DNA of 39,926 bases from Nocardia neocaledoniensis (GTDB taxonomy: Bacteria > Actinomycetota > Actinomycetes > Mycobacteriales > Mycobacteriaceae). Numbering within the stretch: the stretch's first letter is position 1; every line of letters starts with the position of its first letter. Below the pieces are notes generated by a model, which was not told the DNA's origin, did no database searches, and saw only the letters and a program-made list of their open reading frames with translations. Of this stretch, positions 1-29,179 are shown one piece after another. Location of the stretch: NCBI RefSeq assembly GCF_029868625.1, contig NZ_JARWOJ010000167.1:1-39926 (forward strand), given 5' to 3'. A program made the position numbers and the translations under genes.

Positions 1-20542
<20,542 letters not shown>

Positions 20543-20737
20543 CTGGACTGCCTTCCATCTACCGACCGCAGGGAGGCCGCGCGGCCGCGAAACAACTCTC
20601 GAACTCCCCGGGCCCACCGGGGTAACAGAATCGGCGCGGGCGGCCAACCTCGGGCACCCCGCCCGAAATCCGCCCTCGTACACCGGGATCAGCGCGATCG
20701 GCTATGCCACGATCAGCACGCTCCGGCTCGCCGCCGT

Positions 20738-20751
20738 GGGAATACATTCCC
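20738..20751. promoter_or_regulatory. 14-bp perfect inverted repeat, possible operator
   Basis: GGGAATACATTCCC consists of perfect 6-base arms around AC, about 190 bases upstream of the synthetase start. It could be a dimeric regulator site. No regulator is identified. Confidence 0.35.
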
Positions 20752-20835
20752 GACAGCTATGACTCGGCTATCTCTGGAGACCTCCATCGTCGACCACACA
20801 CCCGGCACCCTGCCCGCAGACGACTGAAGCGTATT

Positions 20836-20853
20836 CGGTTCAGTAATAAACCG
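20836..20853. promoter_or_regulatory. Inverted repeat CGGTT-N8-AACCG, possible operator
   Basis: Five-base perfect arms separated by eight A/T-rich bases, in an AT-rich patch ~295 bases upstream of the synthetase start. The geometry suits a dimeric repressor. Function is inferred only. Confidence 0.3.
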
Positions 20854-21008
20854 GACCAGATTCCACTAAAATCTCGAGGGGAGGGAAATCCGGCAGCTTC
20901 GCACGGGGACCAGCAAACCGTCGGCATCCAGCCCGGCGGCGGTCGAGGACCCGCCGGTCCCGAAGGTGCCACGGCGGCCGTCCGCACTGCGGCGAACTGT
21001 GTCCGGCA

Positions 21009-21056
21009 ACACTATGTGAAACAACGTTGCATCAACGTTGCATCACAGTGATTCAC
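21009..21056 (-). promoter_or_regulatory. Repeat-rich possible operator/promoter upstream of the NRPS gene
   Basis: An 11-base element AACGTTGCATC is repeated head-to-tail at 21023-21033 and 21034-21044. The junction forms a perfect inverted repeat AACGTTG-CAT-CAACGTT (21023-21039), and GTGAA (21016-21020) and TTCAC (21052-21056) flank it. On the minus strand TTGATG (21030-21035) and TAGTGT (21009-21014) could be -35 and -10 elements with a short 15-base spacer. If so, the synthetase transcript would have a ~460-base leader. Confidence 0.35.
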
Positions 21057-21087
21057 ACCACTTTCGCCGCTCGCCCCGGACAGCACG

Positions 21088-21120
21088 AAACCCCCCGCCG
21101 TGCGATACGGCGAGGGGTTT
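21088..21120 (-). terminator. Hairpin downstream of pnp
   Basis: AAACCCC pairs with GGGGTTT and CGCCG with CGGCG around a 7-base loop, with one mismatch, 25 bases past the pnp stop. There is no long U tract beyond the stem, as is common in actinobacteria. Confidence 0.75.
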
Positions 21121-21144
21121 CGCGGCAGAGGTGCGCTGCGAGCG

Positions 21145-23421
21145 TTACTCGGCGGCGGCCTCGGTGGCCTCGGCGGCCGGAGCGTCGGCGGCCGCGGCCT
21201 CGTCCTCGACCGGGATCAGCGAGATCTTGCCGCGGTTGTCGATGTCGGCGATCTCCACGCGCAGCTTGTCGCCGACGTTGACCACGTCCTCGACCTTGGC
21301 CACGCGCTTGCCCTGGCCCAGCTTGGAGATGTGCACCAGGCCGTCGCGGCCCGGCAGCAGCGAGACGAACGCGCCGAAGGCCGTGGTCTTGACGACCGTG
21401 CCCAGGAAGCGCTCGCCGACCTTCGGCAGCTGCGGGTTGGCGATCGCGTTGATCGCGTCGATCGCGGCCTGGGCCGAGGGCCCGTCGGTCGCACCGACGA
21501 ACACGGTGCCGTCGTCCTCGATGGAGATGTTGGCGCCGGTGTCCTCGGTGATCTGGTTGATCATCTTGCCCTTGGGCCCGATGACCTCGCCGATCTTGTC
21601 GACCGGGATCTTGATCGCGGTGACGCGCGGAGCGTACGGGCTCATCTCGTCCGGGGTGGCGATGGCCTCGGCCATCACGTCCAGGATGGTGGTGCGGGCG
21701 TCGTGCGCCTGGTTCAGCGCGCCGGCCAGCACCTGCGAGGGGATGCCGTCGAGCTTGGTGTCCAGCTGCAGCGCGGTGACGAACTCACGGGTGCCCGCGA
21801 CCTTGAAGTCCATGTCGCCGAAGGCATCCTCGGCGCCCAGGATGTCGGTCAGCGCGACGTAGCGGACCTCGTCCTCACCCTTGTCGTTGGTGACGGTGTC
21901 CGACACCAGACCCATCGCGATACCCGCGACCGGCGCCTTCAGCGGCACACCGGCGTTGAGCAGCGACAGGGTGGAGGCACACACCGAACCCATCGAGGTG
22001 GAGCCGTTGGAGCCCAGCGCCTCCGAGACCTGACGGATGGCGTAGGGGAACTCCTCCTGCGAGGGCAGCACCGGCATCAGCGCACGCTCGGCGAGCGCGC
22101 CGTGGCCGATCTCGCGGCGCTTCGGCGAACCGACGCGACCGGTCTCACCGGTGGAGAACGGCGGGAAGTTGTAGTGGTGCATGTAGCGCTTGGTGGTCTC
22201 CGGGCCGAGCGAGTCGACCTGCTGGGCCATCTTCACCATGTCCAGGGTGGTGACGCCCATGATCTGGGTCTCGCCACGCTCGAACAGCGCCGAACCGTGG
22301 GCACGCGGGATCACGGCGACCTCGGCGCTCAGCGCGCGGATGTCGGCCAGACCACGGCCGTCGATGCGGAAGCCGTCGGTGAGGATGCGCTGACGCACCA
22401 GCTTCTTGGTGACCGAGCGGAACGCCGCGCCCAGTTCCTTCTCGCGACCGGTGAAGTCCTCGCCCAGCCGCGAGAGCACGTCCAGCTTGATCTCGTCGAT
22501 CTTGGCCTCGCGGGCCTGCTTGTCGGCGATCGACAGCGCCTCGTTCAGCTCACGCTTGGCGGTGCCCTCGACGGCCTCGAACACGTCGGCGGCGTACGGC
22601 GGGAAGAGCGGGAACTCCTCGGTCGGCTTGGCGGCCAGGGTCGCCAGGTCCGACTGCGCGCGGCACAGGCGGGCGATGAACGGCTTGGCGGCCTCGAGGC
22701 CCTCGGCCACGACGGCCTCGGTGGGCGCCTGCGCGCCGTCCTCGATCAGCGCGATGACCTTGTCGGTGGCCTCGGCCTCGACCATCATGATGGCGACGTC
22801 ACCGGTCTCGGTGACGCGGCCCGCGACGACCATGTCGAACACGGCGCCCTCGAGCTGCTCCACGGTCGGGAACGCGACCCACTGGCCACCGATCAGGGCG
22901 ACGCGCACGCCGCCGACCGGACCGGAGAACGGCAGGCCGGAGATCTGGGTGGACGCCGAGGCGGCGTTGATGGCCACCACGTCGTAGAGATCCTGCGGGT
23001 CCAGGCTCAGCACGGTGACCACGACCTGGATCTCGTTGCGCAGGCCGTCGACGAACGACGGGCGCAGCGGACGGTCGATCAGGCGGCAGGTCAGGATGGC
23101 GTCGGTGGAGGGGCGGCCCTCGCGACGGAAGAACGAGCCGGGGATACGGCCCGCGGCGTACATGCGCTCTTCGACGTCGACCGTCAGCGGGAAGAAGTCG
23201 AACTGGTCCTTGGGGTGCTTACCGGCGGTGGTCGCCGACAGCAGCATGGTCTCGTCGTCCAGGTAGGCGACCACGGAGCCCGCGGCCTGCTTGGCCAGGC
23301 GGCCCGTCTCGAAGCGGATGGTGCGGGTGCCGAAGCTGCCGTTGTCGATCAGCGCGACCGACTCGAAAACACCGGGCTCGACCTCGACCGCGGTCGAAGT
23401 ACGTTCAGTTGTCTGCGTCAT
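21145..23421 (-). CDS. pnp: Polynucleotide phosphorylase
   Basis: This 758-residue enzyme carries out phosphorolytic 3'-to-5' RNA degradation and can add tails, as a cytoplasmic trimer. Two RNase PH-like halves are visible: the first with FFRREGRPS and [11 protein letters not shown], the second with [14 protein letters not shown] and the acidic GDMDFK segment. A KH domain follows ([12 protein letters not shown]), then an S1 domain ([10 protein letters not shown]) and an acidic Ala-rich tail. The start is ATG at 23421, followed by MTQTTERTS, with a purine-rich AGAGAAGA upstream; the frame stays open ~79 codons further but that part is not PNPase-like. It follows rpsO on the same strand, the usual bacterial order, but a strong hairpin and ~300 bases separate them, so pnp probably also has its own promoter. 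Confidence 0.98.
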   Translation of the reverse strand: MTQTTERTSTAVEVEPGVFESVALIDNGSFGTRTIRFETGRLAKQAAGSVVAYLDDETMLLSATTAGKHPKDQFDFFPLTVDVEERMYAAGRIPGSFFRREGRPSTDAILTCRLIDRPLRPSFVDGLRNEIQVVVTVLSLDPQDLYDVVAINAASASTQISGLPFSGPVGGVRVALIGGQWVAFPTVEQLEGAVFDMVVAGRVTETGDVAIMMVEAEATDKVIALIEDGAQAPTEAVVAEGLEAAKPFIARLCRAQSDLATLAAKPTEEFPLFPPYAADVFEAVEGTAKRELNEALSIADKQAREAKIDEIKLDVLSRLGEDFTGREKELGAAFRSVTKKLVRQRILTDGFRIDGRGLADIRALSAEVAVIPRAHGSALFERGETQIMGVTTLDMVKMAQQVDSLGPETTKRYMHHYNFPPFSTGETGRVGSPKRREIGHGALAERALMPVLPSQEEFPYAIRQVSEALGSNGSTSMGSVCASTLSLLNAGVPLKAPVAGIAMGLVSDTVTNDKGEDEVRYVALTDILGAEDAFGDMDFKVAGTREFVTALQLDTKLDGIPSQVLAGALNQAHDARTTILDVMAEAIATPDEMSPYAPRVTAIKIPVDKIGEVIGPKGKMINQITEDTGANISIEDDGTVFVGATDGPSAQAAIDAINAIANPQLPKVGERFLGTVVKTTAFGAFVSLLPGRDGLVHISKLGQGKRVAKVEDVVNVGDKLRVEIADIDNRGKISLIPVEDEAAAADAPAAEATEAAAE

Positions 23422-23727
23422 ATTTCTTCTCTCGACCTCTCGTCTCGCCGGAGCGCAGCACCATGTGGGCGCGAACCGGCTGTTCGTCAGCCGTACCGGA
23501 CACGGACACGTGGGAACCCTCCTGGCTGCCACGCGCAGCACCCGGCCTTCTCCCCTTGGTGGAACACTCCCGAAGAGGGCGACGCGGAGGCGATCATCGA
23601 TCGAAGCCCGACGGCGGCGAACACCTGCCGAAAGGCCACTACCGAAGACCGACGCCACGCGGACGGATGCACACGGCTGTCACATGTTGTAGTGCACGCG
23701 GAAACCCCATGGTCGCCGAATACACGA
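23422..23727. other. Leader/intergenic region of pnp
   Basis: About 300 bases between the rpsO hairpin and the pnp start hold no convincing gene. A pnp promoter and leader are expected here, but I see no clear -10/-35 pair. Confidence 0.5.
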
Positions 23728-23766
23728 ATAGCCAACGAGAAGAGTGTACGTCTTCTCGTCGGCTAT
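23728..23766 (-). terminator. Strong hairpin downstream of rpsO
   Basis: ATAGCC and ACGAGAAGA pair with TCTTCTCGT and GGCTAT around a 7-base loop: 18 pairs and a single mismatch. It starts ~38 bases after the rpsO stop. It may terminate rpsO transcription, attenuate read-through into pnp, or be a processing site. Confidence 0.8.
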
Positions 23767-23804
23767 CGAGTCACCGCCTCAGCGAGGAGGCGTGTCGATC
23801 GAGG

Positions 23805-24074
23805 TCAGCGGCGCAGGCCGAGACGCTCGATCAGCGAGCGGTACCGCTCGATGTCCTTGGCCTGCAGGTACTTCGACAGGCGACGACGACGACCGATCAG
23901 GGCCAGCAGGCCGTGGCGGGTGTGGTGGTCGTGCTTGTGCTTCTTCAGGTGCTCGGTCAGGTCCGAGATCCGCTTCGACAGCAGCGCGATCTGCGCCTCC
24001 GGCGAACCGGTGTCCTTCTCGTGCAGGCCGTACTCGGCCAGGATGGCCGACTTCTGCTCAGTGGTCAGCGCCAT
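23805..24074 (-). CDS. rpsO: 30S ribosomal protein S15
   Basis: An 89-residue S15, the usual length. It binds the central domain of 16S rRNA and is a primary binder in 30S assembly. The sequence begins [12 protein letters not shown] and includes [13 protein letters not shown], the [12 protein letters not shown] segment and the C-terminal [14 protein letters not shown], all typical. The ATG at 24074 has AGGAG about 11 bases upstream; the frame continues upstream but without S15-like sequence. A possible promoter lies at 24166-24195. S15 genes often repress themselves through leader RNA, but I cannot show that here. Confidence 0.98.
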   Translation of the reverse strand: MALTTEQKSAILAEYGLHEKDTGSPEAQIALLSKRISDLTEHLKKHKHDHHTRHGLLALIGRRRRLSKYLQAKDIERYRSLIERLGLRR

Positions 24075-24165
24075 GCGGCAAAGACTCCTCTTTTTCAGTT
24101 CCGCGCTCGAAGGTCCGGTTACCCGGGGTGGGCGCCACCGCGGACCGCAGCAAACCCGAGGATCC

Positions 24166-24195
24166 ACTGTACTCGACCCGTGCCGGTGCCTCGAA
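24166..24195 (-). promoter_or_regulatory. Candidate rpsO promoter
   Basis: On the minus strand TTCGAG (24190-24195) and TACAGT (24166-24171) are separated by 18 bases, matching an actinobacterial TANNNT -10 with a partial -35. It sits between ribF and rpsO, with a leader of ~85 bases. Confidence 0.45.
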
Positions 24196-24202
24196 CCGGC
24201 CC

Positions 24203-25171
24203 TCAGGCCTCGGCGGCGGTGAGGACCTTGCGCGCGCTCTCCACGTCGCGGCCCATGGCCTCGACCAGGTCGTCGATGGTGTCGAACTTGCGCATCCCGC
24301 GCAGTTGCTCGACGAAGTCGACGGCCACGTGCTGGCCGTACAGGTCGGCTTCGCCGTCGAGCACGAACGCCTCCACCGTGCGCGCGCGGCCCGAGAAGGT
24401 CGGGTTGGTGCCCACCGAGATCGCGGCCATCGCGCGCTCGCCCGGCGCCGCCGTGCCGATGGTCGGGCCGGGCCCGAGCACGGTGAACCAGCCCGCGTAG
24501 ACGCCGTCGGCGGGGATCGCCGCGTGCATCGGCGGCGCGACATTGGCGGTCGGGAAGCCGAGGCCGCGACCGCGGCCGTCGCCGTGCACGACCACGCCTT
24601 CGACCCGGTGCGGACGGCCGAGCGCCTCCGCCGCGGCGGCCATGTCGCCCGCGTCGACGCAGGCGCGGATGTAGGTGGAGGAGAAGGTGACGGCGTGCTC
24701 ACCGAGCAGGGTGACGCCGTCGACCGAGAAGCCGAACCGCTGCCCGAGCTCGCGCATGGTGTCGACGGTGCCCGCGGCCTTCTTGCCGAAGGTGAAGTTG
24801 TCCCCGACTACGACCTCGCTGACGTGCAACCGTTCGACCAGCAGATCGTGCACGTACCCCGAGGGGGTGAGCTTCATGAATTCCTGGGTGAACGGCATCA
24901 CGCAGAACACATCGATGCCCAGTTCCTCGGCGAGCTCGGCCCGCCGGGTCAGGGTGGTGAGCTGCGCGGGATGCGAGCCCGGCCGCACCACTTCCATCGG
25001 ATGCGGATCGAAGGTCATCAGAACCGAGGGGACACCGCGGCGCCGCGCCGCGGCCACCGCGCGGCTGATCAGCTGCGCGTGTCCGCGATGCACGCCGTCG
25101 AACACGCCGATCGTGAGGACGCAGCGCCCCCAGTCGGCGGGCACATCGTCGAGACTTCGCCATCTCTGCAC
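24203..25171 (-). CDS. ribF: Bifunctional riboflavin kinase / FAD synthetase
   Basis: A 322-residue enzyme that converts riboflavin to FMN and then FAD. The N-terminal nucleotidyltransferase half has [23 protein letters not shown] and the SSTYIR segment; the C-terminal kinase half has LGFPTANV and the VGTNPTF segment. I place the start at GTG 25171 ([11 protein letters not shown]), because the family begins there; the longer frame upstream overlaps mntR on the other strand. There is no ribosome binding site. TAGGCT lies exactly 7 bases before the GTG, suggesting a leaderless transcript. Confidence 0.96.
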   Translation of the reverse strand: MQRWRSLDDVPADWGRCVLTIGVFDGVHRGHAQLISRAVAAARRRGVPSVLMTFDPHPMEVVRPGSHPAQLTTLTRRAELAEELGIDVFCVMPFTQEFMKLTPSGYVHDLLVERLHVSEVVVGDNFTFGKKAAGTVDTMRELGQRFGFSVDGVTLLGEHAVTFSSTYIRACVDAGDMAAAAEALGRPHRVEGVVVHGDGRGRGLGFPTANVAPPMHAAIPADGVYAGWFTVLGPGPTIGTAAPGERAMAAISVGTNPTFSGRARTVEAFVLDGEADLYGQHVAVDFVEQLRGMRKFDTIDDLVEAMGRDVESARKVLTAAEA

Positions 25172-25178
25172 AGAGCGA

Positions 25179-25184
25179 AGCCTA
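25179..25184 (-). promoter_or_regulatory. Candidate -10 element for leaderless ribF
   Basis: TAGGCT (TANNNT class) on the minus strand, 7 bases before the ribF GTG, would place transcription start at or next to the start codon. No clear -35 is seen. Confidence 0.45.
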
Positions 25185-25245
25185 CGCAAAGCGTTTCGGC
25201 CACGCCGTGCCGGTTCGCCGATGTGTGATTCGGGCCAGGGATGCC

Positions 25246-25251
25246 TAACAT
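25246..25251 (+). promoter_or_regulatory. Candidate -10 element for leaderless mntR
   Basis: TAACAT (TANNNT class) lies 7 bases before GTG 25259, the same geometry as at ribF on the other strand. It overlaps the upstream alternative ATG at 25241, which therefore may not be the real start. Confidence 0.4.
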
Positions 25252-25258
25252 CAATGAT

Positions 25259-26008
25259 GTGCCAGGTAAACGAGAGGTCGCCACCCGCCGAGCGTCGACA
25301 CAGCCCGGTGAACAGGCCGAACTCGCCGCCACCGCGACACTCGCGCCCGAATTGTCCGCTGTCGCACAGGACTATCTGAAGGTCATCTGGACCGCGCAGG
25401 AGTGGTCGCAGGAGAAGGTGTCGACCAAATTGCTCGCCGAACGGATCGGCGTGTCGGCCTCGACCGTGTCCGAGGCGGTCCGCAAGCTCTCCGATCAGGG
25501 CCTGGTCGAGCACGCGCGCTACGGCGCCATCACCCTCACCGAGCACGGCCGCCGCGCCGCCGTGGCGATGGTCCGCAGGCACCGGCTGATCGAGACCTTC
25601 CTCGTGAACGAACTCGGCTACGGCTGGGACGAGGTGCACGACGAGGCCGAGGTGCTCGAGCACGCCGTCTCGGAGCTGCTGATGTCGCGCATCGACGCGA
25701 AACTCGGCCATCCCGACCGCGATCCGCACGGTGACCCGATCCCCTCGGTCGACGGCGCCGTCCCCACGCCCCCGGCCCGGCGGCTGTCGGATTTCGCGGC
25801 GGGCGAGTCCGGGCGGGTCGCGCGGATCTCCGATTCCGATCCCGAGATGCTGCGCTACTTCGACTCGGTCGGCATCGCCCTCGACACGACCATCGCGGTC
25901 GAGGAGCGGCGCGATTTCGCTGGCACCATCGCGGTGCGGATCGGCACGGCCGAGGCGCCCACCGAGCTGGGAACCCTGGCGGCCGAGGCGATCTGGCTGA
26001 CCGCCTGA
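25259..26008 (+). CDS. mntR: DtxR-family manganese-type metalloregulator (MntR/SirR)
   Basis: A metal-dependent transcriptional repressor, closely resembling M. tuberculosis Rv2788 (SirR/MntR). Visible parts are an N-terminal winged helix (AERIGVSASTVSEAVRKL), a dimerisation and metal-binding segment (MVRRHRLIETFL, then AEVLEHAVS) and a C-terminal SH3-like FeoA-type domain. Two residues that separate family branches are readable: Asp in QDYLKVIW, where DtxR has the Met10 ligand, and Glu in EVLEH, where DtxR has Cys102. Both favour manganese over iron. I prefer GTG 25259 (249 residues) over ATG 25241 because of the -10 element 7 bases upstream and the lack of a ribosome binding site. It is divergent from ribF, as in Mycobacterium. 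Confidence 0.93.
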   Translation: MPGKREVATRRASTQPGEQAELAATATLAPELSAVAQDYLKVIWTAQEWSQEKVSTKLLAERIGVSASTVSEAVRKLSDQGLVEHARYGAITLTEHGRRAAVAMVRRHRLIETFLVNELGYGWDEVHDEAEVLEHAVSELLMSRIDAKLGHPDRDPHGDPIPSVDGAVPTPPARRLSDFAAGESGRVARISDSDPEMLRYFDSVGIALDTTIAVEERRDFAGTIAVRIGTAEAPTELGTLAAEAIWLTA

Positions 26009-26014
26009 CCGGGG

Positions 26015-26815
26015 TCAGCAGGTGAAGTAGTCGCGCAGCGCGGCGGGGACGCCGTCGGCTTCGGCGGTGCCCCAGCAGACCTCGTGCGGGAAGAGCACGT
26101 AGGTGGTCCAGGTGCCGCCGACACGGCGCACGATGCGCTGGTTGTCGCCCGGGGTGTCGAAGGAGATCACCGCCCAGGTGCCGTCGCACCAGCCGACGGT
26201 GGCGTTGTCGAGCAGGCCCAGGTCGGCGGAGATGCCGTCGGGGTGGCACGGGCCGGGCGCGTCCTGGAACCGCAGCTGCCCGTGGACGGTCTGCCCGCCC
26301 GCGGTGAGGAAGGCCGCGTGCATGCCCTCCGGGACCGGGTTCGTCCCCGCGGGGGCGGTCATGCCGTAGTGGTAGCAGCCGACCGGTGCCGTGAAGACGG
26401 CTCGCCCATCGGCGTCGGTGACGGCTTCCTGGCGCTGTGTCTCGGTGGTCTCGCCGACGGGGATGTCGTGCCCGGCCGGGTCGCACGGTTGGCGCAGGCC
26501 GATCCACACCGGGACGTCGGGGACGGGCACGCCCGACAGGGTCTCGGTGCGCAGCGCGATGGTGCCGGTCGCGGGAGTGGGCGGCGGCCCGGGCGGGGCC
26601 GGAGTGGTGACGCGGGTGGGCGTCTGATCCACCGGCGCGACGGTGGCGGGCGCCCCGGTCGGTGGCGCGGCCAGCGGCGCGGTGACGACGGTGGTGGTCG
26701 TGGTCCCCGCCCGGCTCGGTGCCGCGGGCGATCTCGGATCGTCGGTGGCGCACGCCGCGAGCAGCAGCGTCACCCCGGCGATGATCCCGATCCAGACCTG
26801 CTGCCTCGCGGCCAT
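26015..26815 (-). CDS. Conserved lipoprotein of unknown function
   Basis: A 266-residue exported lipoprotein. The first ~21 residues form a signal peptide ending in the lipobox LAAC, so Cys22 should be lipidated and anchored to the outer face of the membrane. A Thr/Ala/Pro-rich linker of ~60 residues follows. The folded part (TGTIALRTETLSG to the end) has six cysteines that could form disulfides, and a beta-rich segment (VTDADGRAVFTAPVGCYHYG) that recalls prealbumin or Cna-B-like modules. I do not recognise the family. The ATG has GGGGTGAG just upstream. It converges on mntR with a 6-base gap and no visible terminator. Confidence 0.85.
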   Translation of the reverse strand: MAARQQVWIGIIAGVTLLLAACATDDPRSPAAPSRAGTTTTTVVTAPLAAPPTGAPATVAPVDQTPTRVTTPAPPGPPPTPATGTIALRTETLSGVPVPDVPVWIGLRQPCDPAGHDIPVGETTETQRQEAVTDADGRAVFTAPVGCYHYGMTAPAGTNPVPEGMHAAFLTAGGQTVHGQLRFQDAPGPCHPDGISADLGLLDNATVGWCDGTWAVISFDTPGDNQRIVRRVGGTWTTYVLFPHEVCWGTAEADGVPAALRDYFTC

Positions 26816-26909
26816 GGCTCACCCCTCGGAAACGACAGCCATACGTCACGGCTATCGCCCGGGGCGGGACGCGCGTTAGCGCTGGTCCAGGGGCCCTGAC
26901 GGGGAGCGC

Positions 26910-27332
26910 TCAGCGGGACAGGAAGTCCAGCAGCACGCGGAACTCCGGCAGCGACAGATGCCCGTCGCCGTCCTGGTCCGCCGCGGTGAGCAGGGCGCCC
27001 GCCGATTCCTCGATGAGCCCGCCACCGACATGACGGATCAGGGAATCCAGTTCGCTGACCGAGATGCGCCCGTCGCCGTTCACGTCGAACACCCGGAACG
27101 CGGCATCGGCATCGGTGACCTCGATCCGCCCCGCGACCACCGCGGCGTCGAACTCGGCCCGGGAGACCAGGTGGTCACCGTCGGTATCGGCCGCCGCGAC
27201 CATCCGTTCGACCGCGTCCCGGTCCACCTCGATCCCCGCGGCGCGAATCCCGGCCACGATGTCGTCCACCGAGACCTGCCCGTCCCCGTCCCGGTCCCAC
27301 AGCGCGAACGTATCCACCGGTTCCGCACTCAT
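26910..27332 (-). CDS. Calmodulin-like protein with four EF-hands
   Basis: A 140-residue predicted calcium-binding protein. Four canonical 12-residue loops are present: DRDGDGQVSVDD, DTDGDHLVSRAE, DVNGDGRISVSE and DQDGDGHLSLPE, all with Asp at positions 1, 3 and 5 or close equivalents and an acidic residue at position 12. Their spacing gives two EF-hand pairs, as in calmodulin and the actinobacterial calerythrin/CabD-type proteins. There is no signal peptide or membrane segment, so it is cytoplasmic. The ATG has AAAGGGAG 7 bases upstream; a longer in-frame start at 27386 lacks one. The target is unknown. Confidence 0.93.
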   Translation of the reverse strand: MSAEPVDTFALWDRDGDGQVSVDDIVAGIRAAGIEVDRDAVERMVAAADTDGDHLVSRAEFDAAVVAGRIEVTDADAAFRVFDVNGDGRISVSELDSLIRHVGGGLIEESAGALLTAADQDGDGHLSLPEFRVLLDFLSR

Positions 27333-27532
27333 CGCGTACTCCCTTTCCCCACGGTCGGCGAAGTCCGCATCGACGACCGTCGCCACAACTCTACGTTTCC
27401 GGCCGCCGCGGGTGGTTCTTCCCTTCCCGCGCAGCGCTTTCCAGGCGGGCTGACCGGCGAGTACCCGGCGGCGCGCTCGGGCAGCCGATGTCGACGCTCC
27501 GAAGACCGTGGCGCACAGGGCCGTCCGCGAAG

Positions 27533-28459
27533 TCAGTCGCCGATGCCCTGCGGGCGGACCACCATGACCGAGGACGCGCGTTTGCCGCTCTCCTCGAGCA
27601 GGGCGATGGCGCGGCCGGCGGGGTCGATGGCGGCGTAGACGCCCTTGATGCCGACGGGGTCGAGCCAGCGGCCGTTGCGCAGGTCGTCGGCCTGGGTGGC
27701 GTCGATGTCGCGGTGCGGGAAGGCGGTGCGGACCGCGGTGTCGATGTCGAGGCTGAGCAGGGGCTGGTCGGCTTCGGCGGCAGCGGCGAGTTCGTCGAGG
27801 GTACGGGCGTGTTCGAGGGTGAACGGGCCGACCCTGGTGCGGCGCAACGCGGTCAGGTGGCCGCCGACGCCGAGTGCGGCGCCCAGGTCGCGGGCCAGCG
27901 CGCGGATATAGGTGCCCGAGGAGCAGTCGACCTCGACGTCCAGGTCGACGAAATCGCCGACGTCGCGACGGGCCAGCACCTGGAAGCGCGACACCGTGAC
28001 CGGACGGGCCGCCAGCTGGACGTCCTCCCCGGCGCGGGCGCGCGCGTAGGCGCGTTCCCCGTCGACCTTGATGGCGCTGACCGTGGCGGGAACCTGCTCG
28101 ATGTCGCCGGTCAGCGCGGCGACGCCGGCCGCGATCCGCTCATCGGTGACGTGCCCGGCCGGCGTGGTCGCGACGACCTCACCCTCGGCGTCATCGGTGA
28201 TCGTGGACTGTCCCAGCCGGATGGTCGCGGTGTAGGCCTTGCTGGTGAGGATCAGCTGACCGAGCAGCTTCGTCGCCCGCTCCACGCCGAGCACGAGTAC
28301 CCCGGTCGCCATCGGATCCAGGGTGCCCGCGTGTCCGACCTTCTTGGTGCGCAACAACTTCCGGCTCCGTGCCACCACATCGTGGCTGGTCCAGCCGCCG
28401 TCCTTGTCGACGATCACCAGTCCGCCCAGCTGCCCGACCGCGGGCGTGCGCGCGGCCAT
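27533..28459 (-). CDS. truB: tRNA pseudouridine(55) synthase
   Basis: A 308-residue enzyme that makes pseudouridine 55 in the T-arm of tRNAs. Motif I is visible ([18 protein letters not shown]), as is the catalytic segment [19 protein letters not shown] whose Asp is the nucleophile, and [15 protein letters not shown]. The C-terminal part is PUA-like. Its ATG at 28459 shares its A with the TGA stop of pptT, so translation is probably coupled to pptT. Confidence 0.97.
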   Translation of the reverse strand: MAARTPAVGQLGGLVIVDKDGGWTSHDVVARSRKLLRTKKVGHAGTLDPMATGVLVLGVERATKLLGQLILTSKAYTATIRLGQSTITDDAEGEVVATTPAGHVTDERIAAGVAALTGDIEQVPATVSAIKVDGERAYARARAGEDVQLAARPVTVSRFQVLARRDVGDFVDLDVEVDCSSGTYIRALARDLGAALGVGGHLTALRRTRVGPFTLEHARTLDELAAAAEADQPLLSLDIDTAVRTAFPHRDIDATQADDLRNGRWLDPVGIKGVYAAIDPAGRAIALLEESGKRASSVMVVRPQGIGD

Positions 28460-29136
28460 CAGCCGTGCGCGATCGCGGTCAGGATCAGCCCGTCGGCGAT
28501 CAGCCAGCGGCCGTCGAACGCGGTGAGCGGGGTGCCGCCGTCGTTCGTCGTCCCGGGGACGAGCAGTTCGGTGTGGAAGGTGCCGGAACCGGAATCGGCG
28601 GTGCGCGAATCGATCTCGAAGGTGATGTGCGCGTCCTCGAAGCCGAGCCAGCGCAGCGTCAGCGGGAACCACGCCTTGTAGGTGGCCTCCTTGGCGCAGA
28701 ACAGCAGCCGATCGAGGTGCAGGCCCTCGCCGGGCGCGCTCGCCAGCCAGTCCCGTTCGGCGGGCAGGCTCACCGAATCGAGCACGCCCTCGGGGAGTTC
28801 GCCGTGCGGTTCGGCGTCGATACCGACCGAGCGGAAGCGCAGCGCGTGCGCCATCGCGGCGGCCCGGTAGCCGTCGCAGTGGGTGAGACTGCCGACCACG
28901 CCGCGCGGGAACAGCGGCATCCCGCGCTCCCCCTTGCCGATCGCCACGGGCGGTTCACCGAGCTGCTCGAGCGCGAGCCGGGCGCAGTGCCTGGCACCGA
29001 TGAAATCGCGACGGCGCTTCTCGACCGACTTCGCGATGAGGTGCTCTTCGGCCGGGTGCGCCTTCAGGTCGTCGGGATACGCCAGCAGCTCCGCGGCGGC
29101 CACCCCGGACGGCAGAATGTTGTCGAGCAAGCCCAT
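28459..29136 (-). CDS. pptT: 4'-phosphopantetheinyl transferase, PptT type
   Basis: A 225-residue Sfp/PptT-family enzyme that moves phosphopantetheine from CoA to the serine of carrier proteins of NRPS and PKS systems. It closely resembles M. tuberculosis PptT. Visible motifs are [35 protein letters not shown] (magnesium-binding Asp and Glu) and [16 protein letters not shown] chose the ATG at 29136; upstream TTG 29172 is possible but resembles the family less. It lies 3' of the metallophosphoesterase gene and overlaps truB by one base. It is the likely activator of the six or more T domains of the synthetase in this window. Confidence 0.96.
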   Translation of the reverse strand: MGLLDNILPSGVAAAELLAYPDDLKAHPAEEHLIAKSVEKRRRDFIGARHCARLALEQLGEPPVAIGKGERGMPLFPRGVVGSLTHCDGYRAAAMAHALRFRSVGIDAEPHGELPEGVLDSVSLPAERDWLASAPGEGLHLDRLLFCAKEATYKAWFPLTLRWLGFEDAHITFEIDSRTADSGSGTFHTELLVPGTTNDGGTPLTAFDGRWLIADGLILTAIAHG

Positions 29137-29179
29137 GGTCCTCACCAAATCAGTCGTCGATGCCCGAGGCAAATCGCTG

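Larger units (their letters stand above)
20543..21087. other. Intergenic region upstream of the NRPS gene
   Basis: About 545 bases between the synthetase start and the hairpin after pnp, with no convincing gene. Base composition is more AT-rich at 20826-20885 and 21009-21060. The region contains three inverted-repeat clusters listed separately. Short open frames here lack a ribosome binding site and resemble no known protein. Confidence 0.6.

Noticed and set aside
20757..20987. A 76-codon minus-strand frame between pnp and the NRPS gene
   Set aside because: No ribosome binding site and no recognisable sequence. Its position after a possible promoter is noted, but support is too weak.
21100..24222. 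A 1,040-codon plus-strand frame across pnp and rpsO
   Set aside because: Antisense to two highly conserved genes and of the same Arg/Gly/His-rich composition as other shadows.
26816..26909. Terminator between the EF-hand gene and the lipoprotein gene
   Set aside because: AGCGCT occurs twice but is itself a palindrome; no stable long stem followed by U residues could be drawn.
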